Shown: positions 1 through 10,819 of the stretch, in pieces
Position numbering within the stretch: the stretch's first letter is position 1
Layout of the letters: every line of letters starts with the position of its first letter
DNA from: Oenanthe sinensis
Lineage: Eukaryota; Streptophyta; Magnoliopsida; Apiales; Apiaceae
NCBI GenBank assembly: GCA_028671895.1
Contig: CM053810.1
Span: 66,217,501 to 66,281,500 of the forward strand
Length of the DNA stretch: 64,000 nucleotides
Direction: 5' to 3'
The notes under the pieces: generated by a model
What the model was told of the DNA's origin: nothing
Database searches by the model: none
What the model saw: the letters and a program-made list of their open reading frames with translations, nothing else
Made by a program: the position numbers and the translations under genes

Positions 1-3000
1 CATTTTAGACTCTGAAATGTCATATTAATTGATAAGATCAACTATCAAAGGAAAAAAGAACAAGAAGAAGGAATAGGGCTTCTGGTGACGATCTAATATT
101 ACAGAACAATTTCTGATGCAGAGGTTGGAAATACATGTTAAGACATTACTGGGAGCTCGAGCAGAGGATAAGAAACGGATTCGGGAGCTGGAAACAGAAC
201 TCAGTAACTGCTCTCAAGAATTAGGTATGTTTGTCATGCAAATGGATGACTTCATTTCTGTAAGCAACTATAGCTCTAATTCAATTTGGTTCTATTGAAT
301 ACTGTTATTGCATGTGTATATATTTTTCCTTAATTATAATGCCTAAATCCCAAATCAGTTCTTTTAAGGTGCTCGTTTCAATTTAATACACATCAATAAC
401 CACATTTGTTGAGAATTCTCTATATATGCTGTTGAAAATCAGTTATTTGATATAAAGATATAGGCTATAATAAGATCTTCTACCAAACATACAAGAACGG
501 GATGGAGTTGTTGATATTAAGTGTGTCTTCCCTTTGTCACATAACACTGTATGATTGGATCTCGTACTTAACTTAGTTACAACATTTCTCATAGATTACC
601 TGCAGGATCAACTGAACGCAAGGAACGCAGAGGTTCACTGTCTTGGTGATCGTATGCATATCCTTGAGTTAAAGCTTGCAGACATGGAAAACTCGGAGGA
701 AATGGGCTGCCAAATGACAGAAGAATTAGAGAAGTCCAACTCGGAGGTGTTGTTCTTGAATCAAGAAATAAAAAACAAAGAGATCGAGCTCCAGCAGTCA
801 AATTTACTTATAGAGAGCCTGGAAGAGTCAATTTTATCTGTTTCATTAGATTACCAATGTGAGATAGAGAGCATGAAGATTGATTTAATGACCTTTGAGC
901 AGAGTTGTTTTGAAGCTAACAAAATTCAAGAAGAAGCTGCTCAAGAAAACGGCAGATTGGATCAGTTATTGCAAGACATGGAGGTTCAGATCCAGGACTC
1001 TAGGGAGGTAATTAAATGCTTAAGTGAGGAAAATAAAGAAATGAGGGAGAAGCTTCTAATATCTGAGAGTAAAGCTAGTGAAATCTGCATGAAGATAGAA
1101 GAAAAGTTTCCAAATGTGGTGCATAAGGATGGTCACCGGTTATCGGGTGAATTGAAGAACGATACAGGGTAAACAAGAACTACAATTCTGTGTATTTGAT
1201 GTTCTGAATATATTTGTTTCCTGCCTAACCCAAATATGTCATAGAATAACATCAAAAAATTATCTGCAAGTATAGATTTAATATTGACATCTAAGTATGA
1301 TATATTACTTGAATAACTAATACGGAGTATATATTACTGACAAGAAAAAAGGCGCCTGCTTAGGATAATCCATGGATGTGCCTCAAACCTACTGATATTT
1401 TATATACATACATGAACTATGTTGTTATTGGATCTTTAAGGTATCTAGATCTGACACTTAATTTTATTAAAGCAACTCTTGGAAGACGCCACACTGTTTT
1501 CCACTATTTACTAGACTGCCTTGTAAACAAAGTGAACCGAGCAATGCTGCCTAAAGACTTCTAATGCCACCTGCATATTTAAATCAGTTACTTTTCTTGA
1601 TAATGGTTTCAAGTCCCCACTTGGGCATGATTGCTACTTTAAAAGTCATGGGTGTAGAATTTTGGATTCATTGTGGTGTACTTTCTTGTGCCGTTGAATT
1701 TCCATAGTCGTGTTATTAGAAGCTTTTCTCAAAACATTCTTAGTCCACTCTGCAGATGCGATGCGGGAAGAGCATTATTTACTGATCTAGAAGACAACTT
1801 TGGAAAGATGTCATCTAGCATTATTGAATATGAAGCACAAGTAAGGCAGCTTAAGGTATGTTATTGACATTACTTGGCATTAGATGAGGTACATGCAATT
1901 TGATTCAGCTGGGGCCGAAGAGTAATCGGACATATTTGTTTGACAGTTTGGTGAATGATTTGGTTAGGGAAAATTAAGTTACTTGCTAGTCTTCAACTCA
2001 GACTTGTGTTGTTAGGGCTTCTGTTTGTTTGCTGGAAAATAACTTGATTTTGAAAAATAATTTTGAATTGTTTTCTGGAAAATGAATTTCTCAGATATTT
2101 TTTGTCCGGAAAATAATTTTCGGGGAAATATTTTTTGTAGAAAATGATTTCTGAGAATATTTTTTGTCATTTGACTGTCATGAAAAAAATTAATGAAAAA
2201 TTGGGAGGATGTTTTCCTTGTTTGAAAAGAGGAAGTCATTTTCCAGAAATTTATAACATTTTTCAAAGAAATTTTCCGCCTTTGGTAAGTATTTTATTTC
2301 CTTGAGACCAAACAAATGTAGGAAAATATTTTCCAGAACTTATGATTTTCTAAGCGTTTATTTGATTTCTGAAAAATAATTTCCTGAAGTTGAACTGCTG
2401 GAAAAAATTTCCGTGAAGCAGTCTACGGGTCAAGTTGGATGTCTGTAGATTAAATAGCTACATGTAGAGCTCATTTGCTTGCATTTGATAAATTAACATA
2501 TAAACCGCTCTTTACACTTCATCTCCTAGTAGCATGATCATGCAAAGGTTGAGCAAGGATGTTCGCTGGTGCATCCTTATGGTGCCCTTGCAAGTGATCT
2601 GGGTTTCCTTTCTAAAAGAGAGATTTATGAATATATTATTTATTTTGAATGGAACGGATATTATTTAATTATGAAAGTATGAAATTCTCAAGATGCTTAT
2701 ATCAATTGTTGCTAGGAAGAATTGAGAGAGCAAAAGTTGAAAGCCAATGAAGAAGCAGAGGATTTAGCCCAAGAAATGGCTGAGTTGAGGTACCAAATAA
2801 CTGGGTTGCTCGAAGAAGAGTGCAAACGGCGTGCTCACGTTGAGCAGATATCTGTACATAGAATAGCTGAGTTAGAGGCACAGGTACTGATGTTATAATT
2901 TATGATTTATGATTTCTATTTTTATTTTTACTTTTTAGTCTAGTTTTGAATAATTTTGTCAATTTCATTTTCTTGTGTTAAAAGATAGAAAAGGAACAGA

Positions 3001-3047
3001 AGATATCTGTTAATTCTGGTAGACTATCAGTGAAGTCCAGAGATTAA
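1..3047 (+). CDS. Coiled-coil protein, myosin heavy chain-like (5' end possibly outside window)
   Basis: Five exons join in frame: 105-224, 595-1168, 1756-1855, 2716-2883 and 2985-3047 (TAA 3045-3047), all with AG acceptors and GT donors. From the ATG at 116 the product would be 337 aa, but 105-115 is open in the same frame behind a good acceptor, so the true start may lie before the window. The protein is almost entirely Glu/Lys/Leu/Gln-rich heptad-like helix, for example the RIRELETELSNCSQEL stretch, with no catalytic domain. Arabidopsis has similar short myosin-tail-like proteins next to SNAP33/SNAP29 genes (recalled), and here too a SNARE gene follows at once. The function is unknown; a structural or tethering role is only a guess. 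Intron 3 (1856-2715) carries a GGAAAAT-rich repeat. Confidence 0.75.
2025..2440. repeat. GGAAAATA/TTTTCC-rich repeat in intron
   Basis: Within the intron of the coiled-coil gene, motifs such as GGAAAATAATTTT and their reverse forms (TTTTCCAGAA) recur many times in both orientations over about 400 bp. This is typical of a decayed MITE with long self-complementary arms, but no clean terminal repeat or target duplication could be defined. Confidence 0.4.
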
Positions 3048-4059
3048 TATCATAGAGAAATTTGGCACTTCATGGCGACCCATATTCAGTTGTAAATACA
3101 AATTTATCGGCCTGGAATGACGAGAGGAGATTGGATATTCTTGCTGAGGTTGCCTGAAAGATGTGCTTGCTTGATCACCAGGGTTCATAAACATGCTCCT
3201 TTTCTGTGTGGCTGATGTGGAAATGCAATTATAAATTGATTAGCAAGAAGCAGCTCAGTTTCATGGAGATTTGGATTAGCAACTAGGAGTGTGGGTTAAA
3301 ACGTGTGAAGGATTGCTTGCTTTTTTCAGTCATTCTGGTTTTTTTTTTAATATACAATCTTTTTTGTTATTTTAGTCATTTAACGTGTATAATATCATCT
3401 TGCTCTGCTAGTGTGGGTTTAGCTTAGCAACAATTATTAGAATTTAGAATGCACAAGTATAATTTCTTTTCTGGCTTGGTTTGGTTACATTAGTTCATGG
3501 TTAATTTATTATTATTATTATTTGAAATTGTTTGTGGTTTTGTCTATCTTCTATATCAAAAAAGTTAGAATAATGTTAAAACTGAATGGTCTGCAATTAC
3601 AAGATGAAAACAACAAATTAAAATGAGTGAAAAGTAAGATAAAATATATATTTTTTCCTTAAATATGATTCAAAAAAATTTCAAATTCCCATGTATTCCA
3701 ATAAGCGATTCAATATTATAGACTTTTATTGAATAGGGAGGTCTAATATTTTAATTCTGATTTTAAAAATAGATAATTGTATGTTAAACATGACCCAAAA
3801 AATAAAAATTACTCCTATTAGAAACTAAAAAGAAGAGAAATACATAAATCGAGGATATTGAAAAAGATATATATTTTTTCCATATTTTAAGTGGGCTTGG
3901 ATGAGTCAAACAAACAAATAATACTATAATATATTAGCACCAATTTCTTCTTTATTGGTATTTATTTTTGTCCCTGTAATAATTCATCTACAACGCGCCT
4001 CCTCAACCAACTATTCTAATTACTAATACTGTAATACACCCACCCCATATTTCATTTCA
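3048..4059. other. Intergenic, AT-rich
   Basis: This is the 3' flank of the coiled-coil gene and the upstream region of the SNARE gene. No open frame with family similarity was seen. Poly-T and TTATTATTA low-complexity tracts occur near 3340 and 3508. Confidence 0.6.
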
Positions 4060-4972
4060 CACTGCCGTTGCGATCACTGTGTCTCATTTTTCTCCATCTT
4101 CTGGCTTATATCAGGTACTCTACTTTCAAGATTTTGATTTTCATCTTTCAAATTTACACACCCTTTTTGTATCTCGTACTCTGTGTGTGTGTGTGTGTGA
4201 TGTTCTTGATTATATCCCATCCATTAGTAAATTATTGATTTTTACTTATAGGTAAACTTGTTCTGTGTGTTTGATTTGATTTCTGGGCATGTGTACTATC
4301 AAAGATTTGTATGTGTGTTTATTATGTATATTAAATTTTTGGCGTTGGTCTGATTCAAAATTGTTCCTTGAAATTTTTAGTAAAACGGCACTTCTTGAAA
4401 TAAAGGTTTCGATTTTCTTGCTATAAGCTCAGTACAAATTCTAATTGCTGATTATTCTTTCAATGTTATTTCTCTTGCGTAAAAATATAGAATTTTGATG
4501 TAGCTTCATCGTCTACTAGTATGCTTTTTGTGATGATCTGTAGGTAGTGGTGTGCTTGTAATTCCTTGCTTCTGCTTTTTCATTTTTGTTGATATCTTTG
4601 ATTCTGTTTTTTAGTTATTCTTTTGCATAATATTTTCTGTTTGTATCTTTCTGATCGGATATGTTTCTTTCTCTTTTCTAGTTCTCTTTAAATTATTTGA
4701 TTCTCATTTTGCTTATGTTTAATCTATCCGTGGGTTTGCTAATATTTAATGACTTAGTGTTTTTCTTTCTTTTTGAAATGATAATACACAAGGCTGGGTA
4801 TAGATATTGGATGGTTGTCACTTGTCCGTCCATTGCATCTGCCCTACCATTATGTAATCAATTGATATTGTTTGATTTCTCCAGGCACATTTTGGAATTA
4901 CGTCAAGATTTGTTGTGCCTGTAATCAATTTTTTACTTGTTTGTCCTTGCATTTATACTTCCCACCCAAACC
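4060..4972 (+). promoter_or_regulatory. 5' UTR of the SNARE gene with leader intron
   Basis: A pyrimidine-rich leader ends at a CAG|GTACTC donor (exon end 4113). A T-rich intron of about 770 bp runs to a TTTCTCCAG acceptor (4884), and about 88 nt of leader precede the ATG at 4973. A (TG)9 microsatellite lies at 4182-4199 in the intron. The transcription start was not located. Confidence 0.5.
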
Positions 4973-6866
4973 ATGAATGGCCACAGGGGATCTCCTCTAA
5001 ACAAGGCCACCAAGCAAGGTTCAGTTGACCCCAGATTCCCTGGTGGTCATAGGTCTAATCCTTTTGATTCCGATGATGAATCAGAGAACAAAGCAAGCCT
5101 TATTTCCTCAAAGAAAACATCAGATCCACCTCTAGCTATGCGTAATGTTAGTAAAAATCCTTTTGATGACGATAATAATAGTGGAAGCTCTTCATCTTCC
5201 AACTCCCTTTCTTCAGGCAGGAGCAGATACAAGAATAATTTTCGTGATGCAGGAGGATTAGAGAACCAAACAGTGCAAGAACTTGAAAATTATTCTGTAT
5301 ACAAGGCTGAAGAAACAACAGAGACAGTCAACAACTGTTTTAAGATTGCAGAGGACATTCGAGAGGGTGCTACTAAAACCTTGGTTACCTTGCATCAGCA
5401 GGGCGACCAACTTACAAGGACCCATGCTGTTGCTGCTGACATTGACCACGATCTTAGTAGGGTAAGCTTAGTTAAACTTATATAACATCCATGTAATGTA
5501 ACCACTTCCCCTTAAAATTTATGATAGCCTTTCTTATGCCCCGATGCTTTATGTAAGCAGTAATTTTGGTTAATAATTCTGAAGTCATCCGTTTCTTTTC
5601 TGCTAGAAGCCTAGAACTGTGCATTGCTTACGAGTACTGAAAATTTCCCTCTCTCTGACAATTAACTAGTATGACATGTTCCAGTAGAAATACGCTCTCT
5701 GTCTTAGTATACACTATACAACTTTATCTTGTTGGTCTTATTACCTGATATGTAAATGTTTTGTTTCAGAGTGAGAAGCTTTTAGGAAGCCTTGGGGGTA
5801 TGTTTTCTAGGACCTGGAAGCCTAAGAAAACTCGTGAAATTGTGGGGCCGATTGTAATGAGAGGTTTATTATGAATATATTGCTTTATTTTTTTTATTTC
5901 TTTTCTTTTGATAGGAAAAAAAAAGAAATATGATTGTTTAAAAATCTTAGAGCGCTTTATGGTTCTCAGATGATCCCGTGCAAAGAAAGGGAAACCATTT
6001 GGAACAGAGGGAGAAATTGGGTTTGTCTTCTGGACATACAGAACGAGCAAATTCTAGAACACCACCTTCTGAACCCACAAATGCTTTACAAAAGGTCGAG
6101 GTACGTAGTTATCATTGGTCCATCATAAGCAAGATTGTATTGTAACAGTAAACTTATTGAAGCTACCGAAAGGAAAGATTGAGAAGGGAAGGGAGGGAAG
6201 CAAGGCTGTATTGAGATGTCCAAGATGGACCAACGTCCACTTATTGTCAGAAAAAAAACCTTAAAATTTTTTAGTTCAACCTTAAAGCCTATGTTCTGTA
6301 ACCACATCAGATTTATTTTCTTAAAATTTGTATACTTCACAGTTCATTATGCTCTACAGTTCAATATTATTAAAGATTTTCATTTTACCTATGACTGCTT
6401 TGGCTTGCAACTTGCATTATCCTAAAATTTACCAATTACCATTCTTATAGTCTAGTACCATATTTATAAGATTTCCCTTATATTCTATGACATCAATAAT
6501 TAAATGTCTGATTATTTATTATTCTAACAGTTAGAGAAGTTGAAGCAAGATGACACCCTTTCAGACTTAAGTAACCTGTTGGGGGAGCTGAAAGATATGG
6601 CCGTTGACATGGGGTCAGAAATTGAAAGGTTTGTTATTTGTTTATAAATCTTATATTGCAAACTTTGAACCTCTATTGTTGGATTACAAATGATAATCCC
6701 ACTTTTATGTCACATAATCATTTATTTTTTATTGTTGTAACAAAATAACTTTTGTGAATCTTACAGGCACAATAAACTTCTGGAGCCTATAGAGGACGAT
6801 GTGGAAGAATTGAACTTCCGAGTAAAAGGTGCCAACCAACGTGCTCGACGATTGCTAGGAAAATAG
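4973..6866 (+). CDS. SNAP33: SNAP25-type t-SNARE (SNAP33/SNAP29-like, Qb+Qc)
   Basis: The exons are 4973-5461, 5770-5863, 5970-6100, 6531-6628 and 6767-6866, giving 303 aa, close to the roughly 300 aa of Arabidopsis SNAP33. The acidic N-terminus has two NPFD motifs (SNPFDSDDE, KNPFDDDN). The Qb SNARE helix lies near residues 100-170 with a Gln-rich centre (LHQQGDQL), and the Qc helix fills the last 75 residues, from VELEKLKQDD to RRLLGK. No Cys cluster is seen between the helices, as is usual for plant members. In the known family these proteins sit on the plasma membrane or cell plate and pair with syntaxins such as KNOLLE or SYP121 and a VAMP to drive vesicle fusion in cytokinesis and defence secretion. 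The start was chosen at MNGHRGSPLNK, which matches the family N-terminus. An in-frame ATG at 4937 lies upstream. Confidence 0.93.
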
Positions 6867-8404
6867 AATGTTTGTATACGATAATGAAATCTTACAATTG
6901 TTTGTATTAGTTCTTCACATCCTCTTCCACATTTTTAGTTAAGGTTTTCTAAATGCGTGTCTGTTTTAAGACTGAATAAGATAATTAGATTCCTATTTTG
7001 TAATTTAGTGCCAATATGCCATGGTTATGTATTCAACACCGAAAATATATGAAAGATGCTACAAATGCGTATAAAAATGTATGAAAGATGCTACAAACGT
7101 TATGCCAGCTCTAATTATGTCTTATATGACGCCTCAAACTTCCAAATGGGTACACCGGAAGTCACTGGTTGTTATTAGGTAGAATAATAATATTGCTGTT
7201 GCTGAATGTATAGTTCCTTGAGAAACCTCTGTTACTTTTCCTTGTTTGATTAAAACTTGTGGTAGATTGTTTCTCTAGTTAGGTTGGCCAGTAAAATTGT
7301 TTCTCTAGTTAGGTTGGCCAGTAAAATTGAGTCTCTGGCCTCTTAAATGGATTGATTATACGGAATACTCCAGCATTTTAAAGCTGAAATCTTGGTTGTG
7401 CTTGTCACTTGCTGTAATGAAGCCGAATACTGTGATGTTGGAGCTCAATCAAGCCAACAAGTATCACATTCGAAACCTACTTGATTAAAATTCAATAAAC
7501 TCGAGTTCAATTCAAAAGACTGAATAAACTGTACTAAATGTTATGGTTTGATTTTACCCTAGCTCAAAGCAATTAAGCTCGACTCTAGCTAATATAAATT
7601 ACTATTGAATTTTTTATATAAGGATATATTATAATTTAACGGAATTATTACATAATGAAAAATTAAGCTTGTTTAGGCTCTAACGGTTTAGCACATGAGT
7701 TCGATTCTGATAACTATTCGAGCTGGACTTGATTATTGCAGAGTTGAACTGGACATTGTTGCAGAGTTGAATTTAACTATTTTACGAGTTGAGCTCAAAA
7801 CTTGACCCTTTAATACCTTGAGTTGTCGCTCAATCTTGAGAGAGAGGTATTTGTTAGTGCATAGTGGACAAAAGGAAGAAACTAGTGTACTTGTTCAGTT
7901 TCCACAATTCTAAAAGTAATATGTTAAGTATCACTTGGTTTGTATCTTAAAAGGGATAGATTATCAATGTCTGTATGGGCAATTTCCTGATGAGCCAGTT
8001 CATAATTTAGAGGGAAGAAGAGGAATTCTCCAATCCCCATATTCATTCAATAAGAGGAGAAATAAATGTATCAACAAAGCTGTCCTGTCCTGACATCTCT
8101 AATTTCTTATAGTATATAGACCCCTGCCTGCCCCTAGTACCAATGGTCCAAGAAATGTCACTGTTAAGTGTTAACACCTGAAAAGACCATATTTTGCTGC
8201 TTTTGATAACAGGGCCAAAAAGGCTTCTTCCATTAATTCTCTGCATTTATGCACTTTCTAGTTTTCTTTCTACTCATGTGCCTCCTATACTTGCGCTTCT
8301 TTGTTTTTGATATGCCTAGTGTTTTCAAATTTCTCATACATACTCATCAGTCTTCCTCATTCCTTATTTGCTTTCAAAAGTTATAGCATAGAAGCAGCAA
8401 CATC
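6867..8404. other. Intergenic between SNARE and CLE genes, with repeats
   Basis: It holds the SNARE 3' UTR, a 30-bp tandem duplication at 7266-7325 and a degenerate stretch near 7480-7810 rich in GAGCTC/CTCGAG/TTCGAG-like words, a composition common in old plant transposon remnants. No gene was seen. Confidence 0.5.
7266..7329. repeat. Tandem duplication, 30-bp unit x2
   Basis: The unit beginning ATTGTTTCTCTAGTTAGG and ending CCAGTAAA occurs twice head to tail without mismatch (7266-7295 and 7296-7325), and a third copy starts with ATTG. The lack of divergence suggests a recent slippage or duplication event. Confidence 0.95.
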
Positions 8405-8674
8405 ATGCAGAGCTCCTTAGGTTGTTGGATTCCAGTGGCAGCTATGTTCATTTCACTTGTCACAACACCGACAATCGAGTCCTCTCCTGCATTCCACCTT
8501 GCTGATCAAAACCACCACAACAGCCTTTTTCGTCGTTATAACAATTTTAAAAAGGCATCACCATTTTATCAAAGAAGCCTTCCATCCTCAACTTTGCAGC
8601 CCGGTGAGATTGATCCAAGATTCGATATTGACAAGAGACTCGTTCCTGGTGGCCCGAACCCTCTCCATAACTAA
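8405..8674 (+). CDS. CLE: CLE-family peptide hormone precursor
   Basis: A single exon encodes an 89-aa prepropeptide. A hydrophobic N-terminal signal (about residues 1-25) is followed by a variable His/Asn-rich spacer. The mature dodecapeptide RLVPGGPNPLHN is at the very C-terminus (residues 78-89, bases 8636-8671), followed directly by the stop. The preceding GEIDPRFDIDK is also typical of CLE9-14-like precursors. In known CLE peptides the Pro residues at positions 4 and 7 are hydroxylated and arabinosylated, and the peptide signals through CLAVATA1/BAM-type receptor kinases in meristem, vascular or root development. Gly at position 5 is less common than Ser or Lys in the nearest Arabidopsis peptides (CLE9/10, CLE14, recalled). 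The exact orthologue cannot be named. Confidence 0.93.
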   Translation: MQSSLGCWIPVAAMFISLVTTPTIESSPAFHLADQNHHNSLFRRYNNFKKASPFYQRSLPSSTLQPGEIDPRFDIDKRLVPGGPNPLHN

Positions 8675-9346
8675 ACATTTCCACACTTCTACAGGTCAGT
8701 CTAGTATACCTGGTTCGAGTGACATGAAGTTCTTTAAACCTACTAGTTTGTATCAGTTGCCAAAAAATAGTTAGGGATCAGGGTGTTCGAGAAGATGGTT
8801 GCAGTATTGCAGAGAAGTCAAGCTAAGCTGATCCAAATAGTTTCTTCATGTAACTTGCCGGTGTTTTGGCAACAAATAGCCAATTAAAAAAAATGGAGAA
8901 ACAAAATGTATAGTAATGCAATGCAGTTACCTTTTCTGCTAATAAAATTTTCTTGTGAACCTGCAAAAGTCTCCTTGGCCATGCATAACTGCCAACAGAA
9001 ACCACATTATTGCTGTGATGATGTGCAAGACAGAAAAGTTGATTAATTCATGTACAGTAATAATATGTAGTGGTACTTATCTATCAAATACTCTCTATAT
9101 GTAGTCTTAGATAATAGTACAGGTAAACTGGACCACGCTGTGTCATTATTTCATGTGCTTTAAATCTGTTAGACCTGTCAACTCAGAAATTTATGGATCT
9201 CTGACATGCACTATATACTGGAAAAATAAGCCTTACAATAATTTTGCATGTCATAAATTTGGATACTCACAGTTGCACTATAAGTCATAATATAATGCAA
9301 TGTAATGCTTATAAGTTATGATAGTGTCACTGCATATTAGTGTTAT

Positions 9347-9560
9347 AGATGGCTGAGCTAATACCCAAATGGTTAAGCGGCTTAAATGGTAAAAAAAAAC
9401 GAGTTAGTAGAGAGTCTTAGGTTTGCAGGGGTCTTGAGTTTGTTTCTCCGTCACCCCAATATTCTCATAATATATCATGAATAAGGCGATGATTAATTAA
9501 TGATTGTGCTACCTTAGATCCAAGATAAACTTAAGTTAGGAGTATCATTTTTATCTGCAT
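9347..9560 (+). mobile_element. Possible tRNA-derived SINE relic
   Basis: The block has an A-box-like GATGGCTGAGCTAAT, an AAATGGTTAAGCGG segment and a diverged B-box-like GGGTCTTGAGTTTG about 75 bp downstream. That order and spacing fit the head of a tRNA-derived SINE. No target duplication or tail was defined, so this is tentative. Confidence 0.25.
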
Positions 9561-10118
9561 TTGGCCTTGAATCAACTTTATTCAAAGGAAATCAGAACTG
9601 CAACTCTCAGTGAGCTGGTGAGGCTAAGAAGCGGCACTTCTCTTTCCTCTCCTTGTTTTAGGTATTTTTAAAGGATTTTTTATTTTATTTTTATTTTAGG
9701 GGTATCTAGAATTGGATATTAAAGATCGGGGGGCTCAAGCTTTGCTTTGAATTCAAATATATATGACATAACAAAGATTAAAATAAGATGTGTTGAACCC
9801 ATAGGATCAGAGGATGTACCCAACTAACAATAATAAAGAACTTTACATGAATGAATCGGCTTACATATACAACAAGCTTTTATACTCTTTTTTTCCCAAC
9901 AGGATCGAGATACCCTATATATACCTCTTCTCAAATCGTTGGCCCCTTTTAAATTATAATAAATCAACTTTAATTATTAAAAATACCAGATCCATTGGAA
10001 ATTCAAATTCAAGAAAATATAGAACTTCCCAACAAAAGATGAGAGACTCAAGAGTTCATATATTTTTCTTTATTGAGACGCTTGTTCATAAAACAAAAAC
10101 AAAAAACAAAAACGATGT

Positions 10119-10220
10119 TTCCGCAGGCGGGATTCGAACCCGGAGTACCAAATTGCCACGGGTTGTTTTAACGGAAACCGTCAGATGCATTAGATATCAA
10201 ATTAACATTGCTACTGCGGA
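10119..10220 (-). tRNA. tRNA-like sequence (matched acceptor arms and B box)
   Basis: Read on the - strand, TCCGCAG (10220-10214) pairs perfectly with CTGCGGA (10126-10120) as a 7-bp acceptor stem, with A following as discriminator. Just inside the 3' arm is the T-arm GGGTTCGAATCCC, a perfect pol III B box, and a TTTTT run follows about 8 nt beyond the end. The span is 101 nt, too long for an ordinary tRNA, and I could not fold a convincing D arm or anticodon arm. It may be an intron-containing or decayed tRNA, or a tRNA-derived SINE head. No anticodon is assigned. Confidence 0.35.
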
Positions 10221-10819
10221 TGCCGTTGTTTAAAATAACCAAACAAAATTATAATATAATCATTTTAATTCATATGCATTGTACTTGATTCATTGTCTCA
10301 CACAATAAACAATCCAAGGGATAGTACTAAAAAATCATATCCATTTTGATATTAACATTTATACTACTTTTTTTTTAGTAAGTATTAATTTAATAATAAA
10401 AAATCATACGACATCTACAAAAATAGTCGCGTCAAAAAAACATAAAACATAAACAATAGATTATTAATCTATTCTTTTTAGAGATACAAGATAATATATT
10501 TATATGTACCCGTTTCACCATATACGGTTGGAACTAATAAATACTGCTATATTATACTACCCACCGTCAAAGAAAAAATAATTATATTATCAAGAACTTG
10601 CACAACCAAAAGCAAATTGTATAAGATTTTTTGACCGTATGTTGATGAGTTCCCAACCAAGAAATTTACAAATGTACAATGATGGATCCATTAAGAGCTC
10701 GCAAACGGTTGAGGCATTGGAGCTTATGAATAGTTACTCTATACATTTGATGCTAATAAAATTAAAAATTTCTATAGCCAGTTGACATGTAACACCATCC
10801 ATCTTTTGCGATATTGACA

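Larger units (their letters stand above)
8675..10819. other. Intergenic between CLE and heparanase genes
   Basis: The genes on either side converge here. The stretch holds the CLE 3' flank, a possible SINE relic (about 9347-9560) and a tRNA-like sequence (10119-10220). The rest is AT-rich, with no recognisable gene. Confidence 0.5.

Noticed and set aside
2012..2266. 84-codon - strand frame rich in Phe/Lys/Asn
   Set aside because: It lies in the GGAAAATA-type repeat of an intron; the composition is that of the repeat.
9814..10233. 139-codon open frame on the + strand with an AGGIRTRSTKLPRV-like stretch
   Set aside because: The stretch is the antisense of the tRNA-like T-arm (GGCGGGATTCGAACCCG). 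Such peptides are frequent false gene calls; it has no family similarity or splice support.
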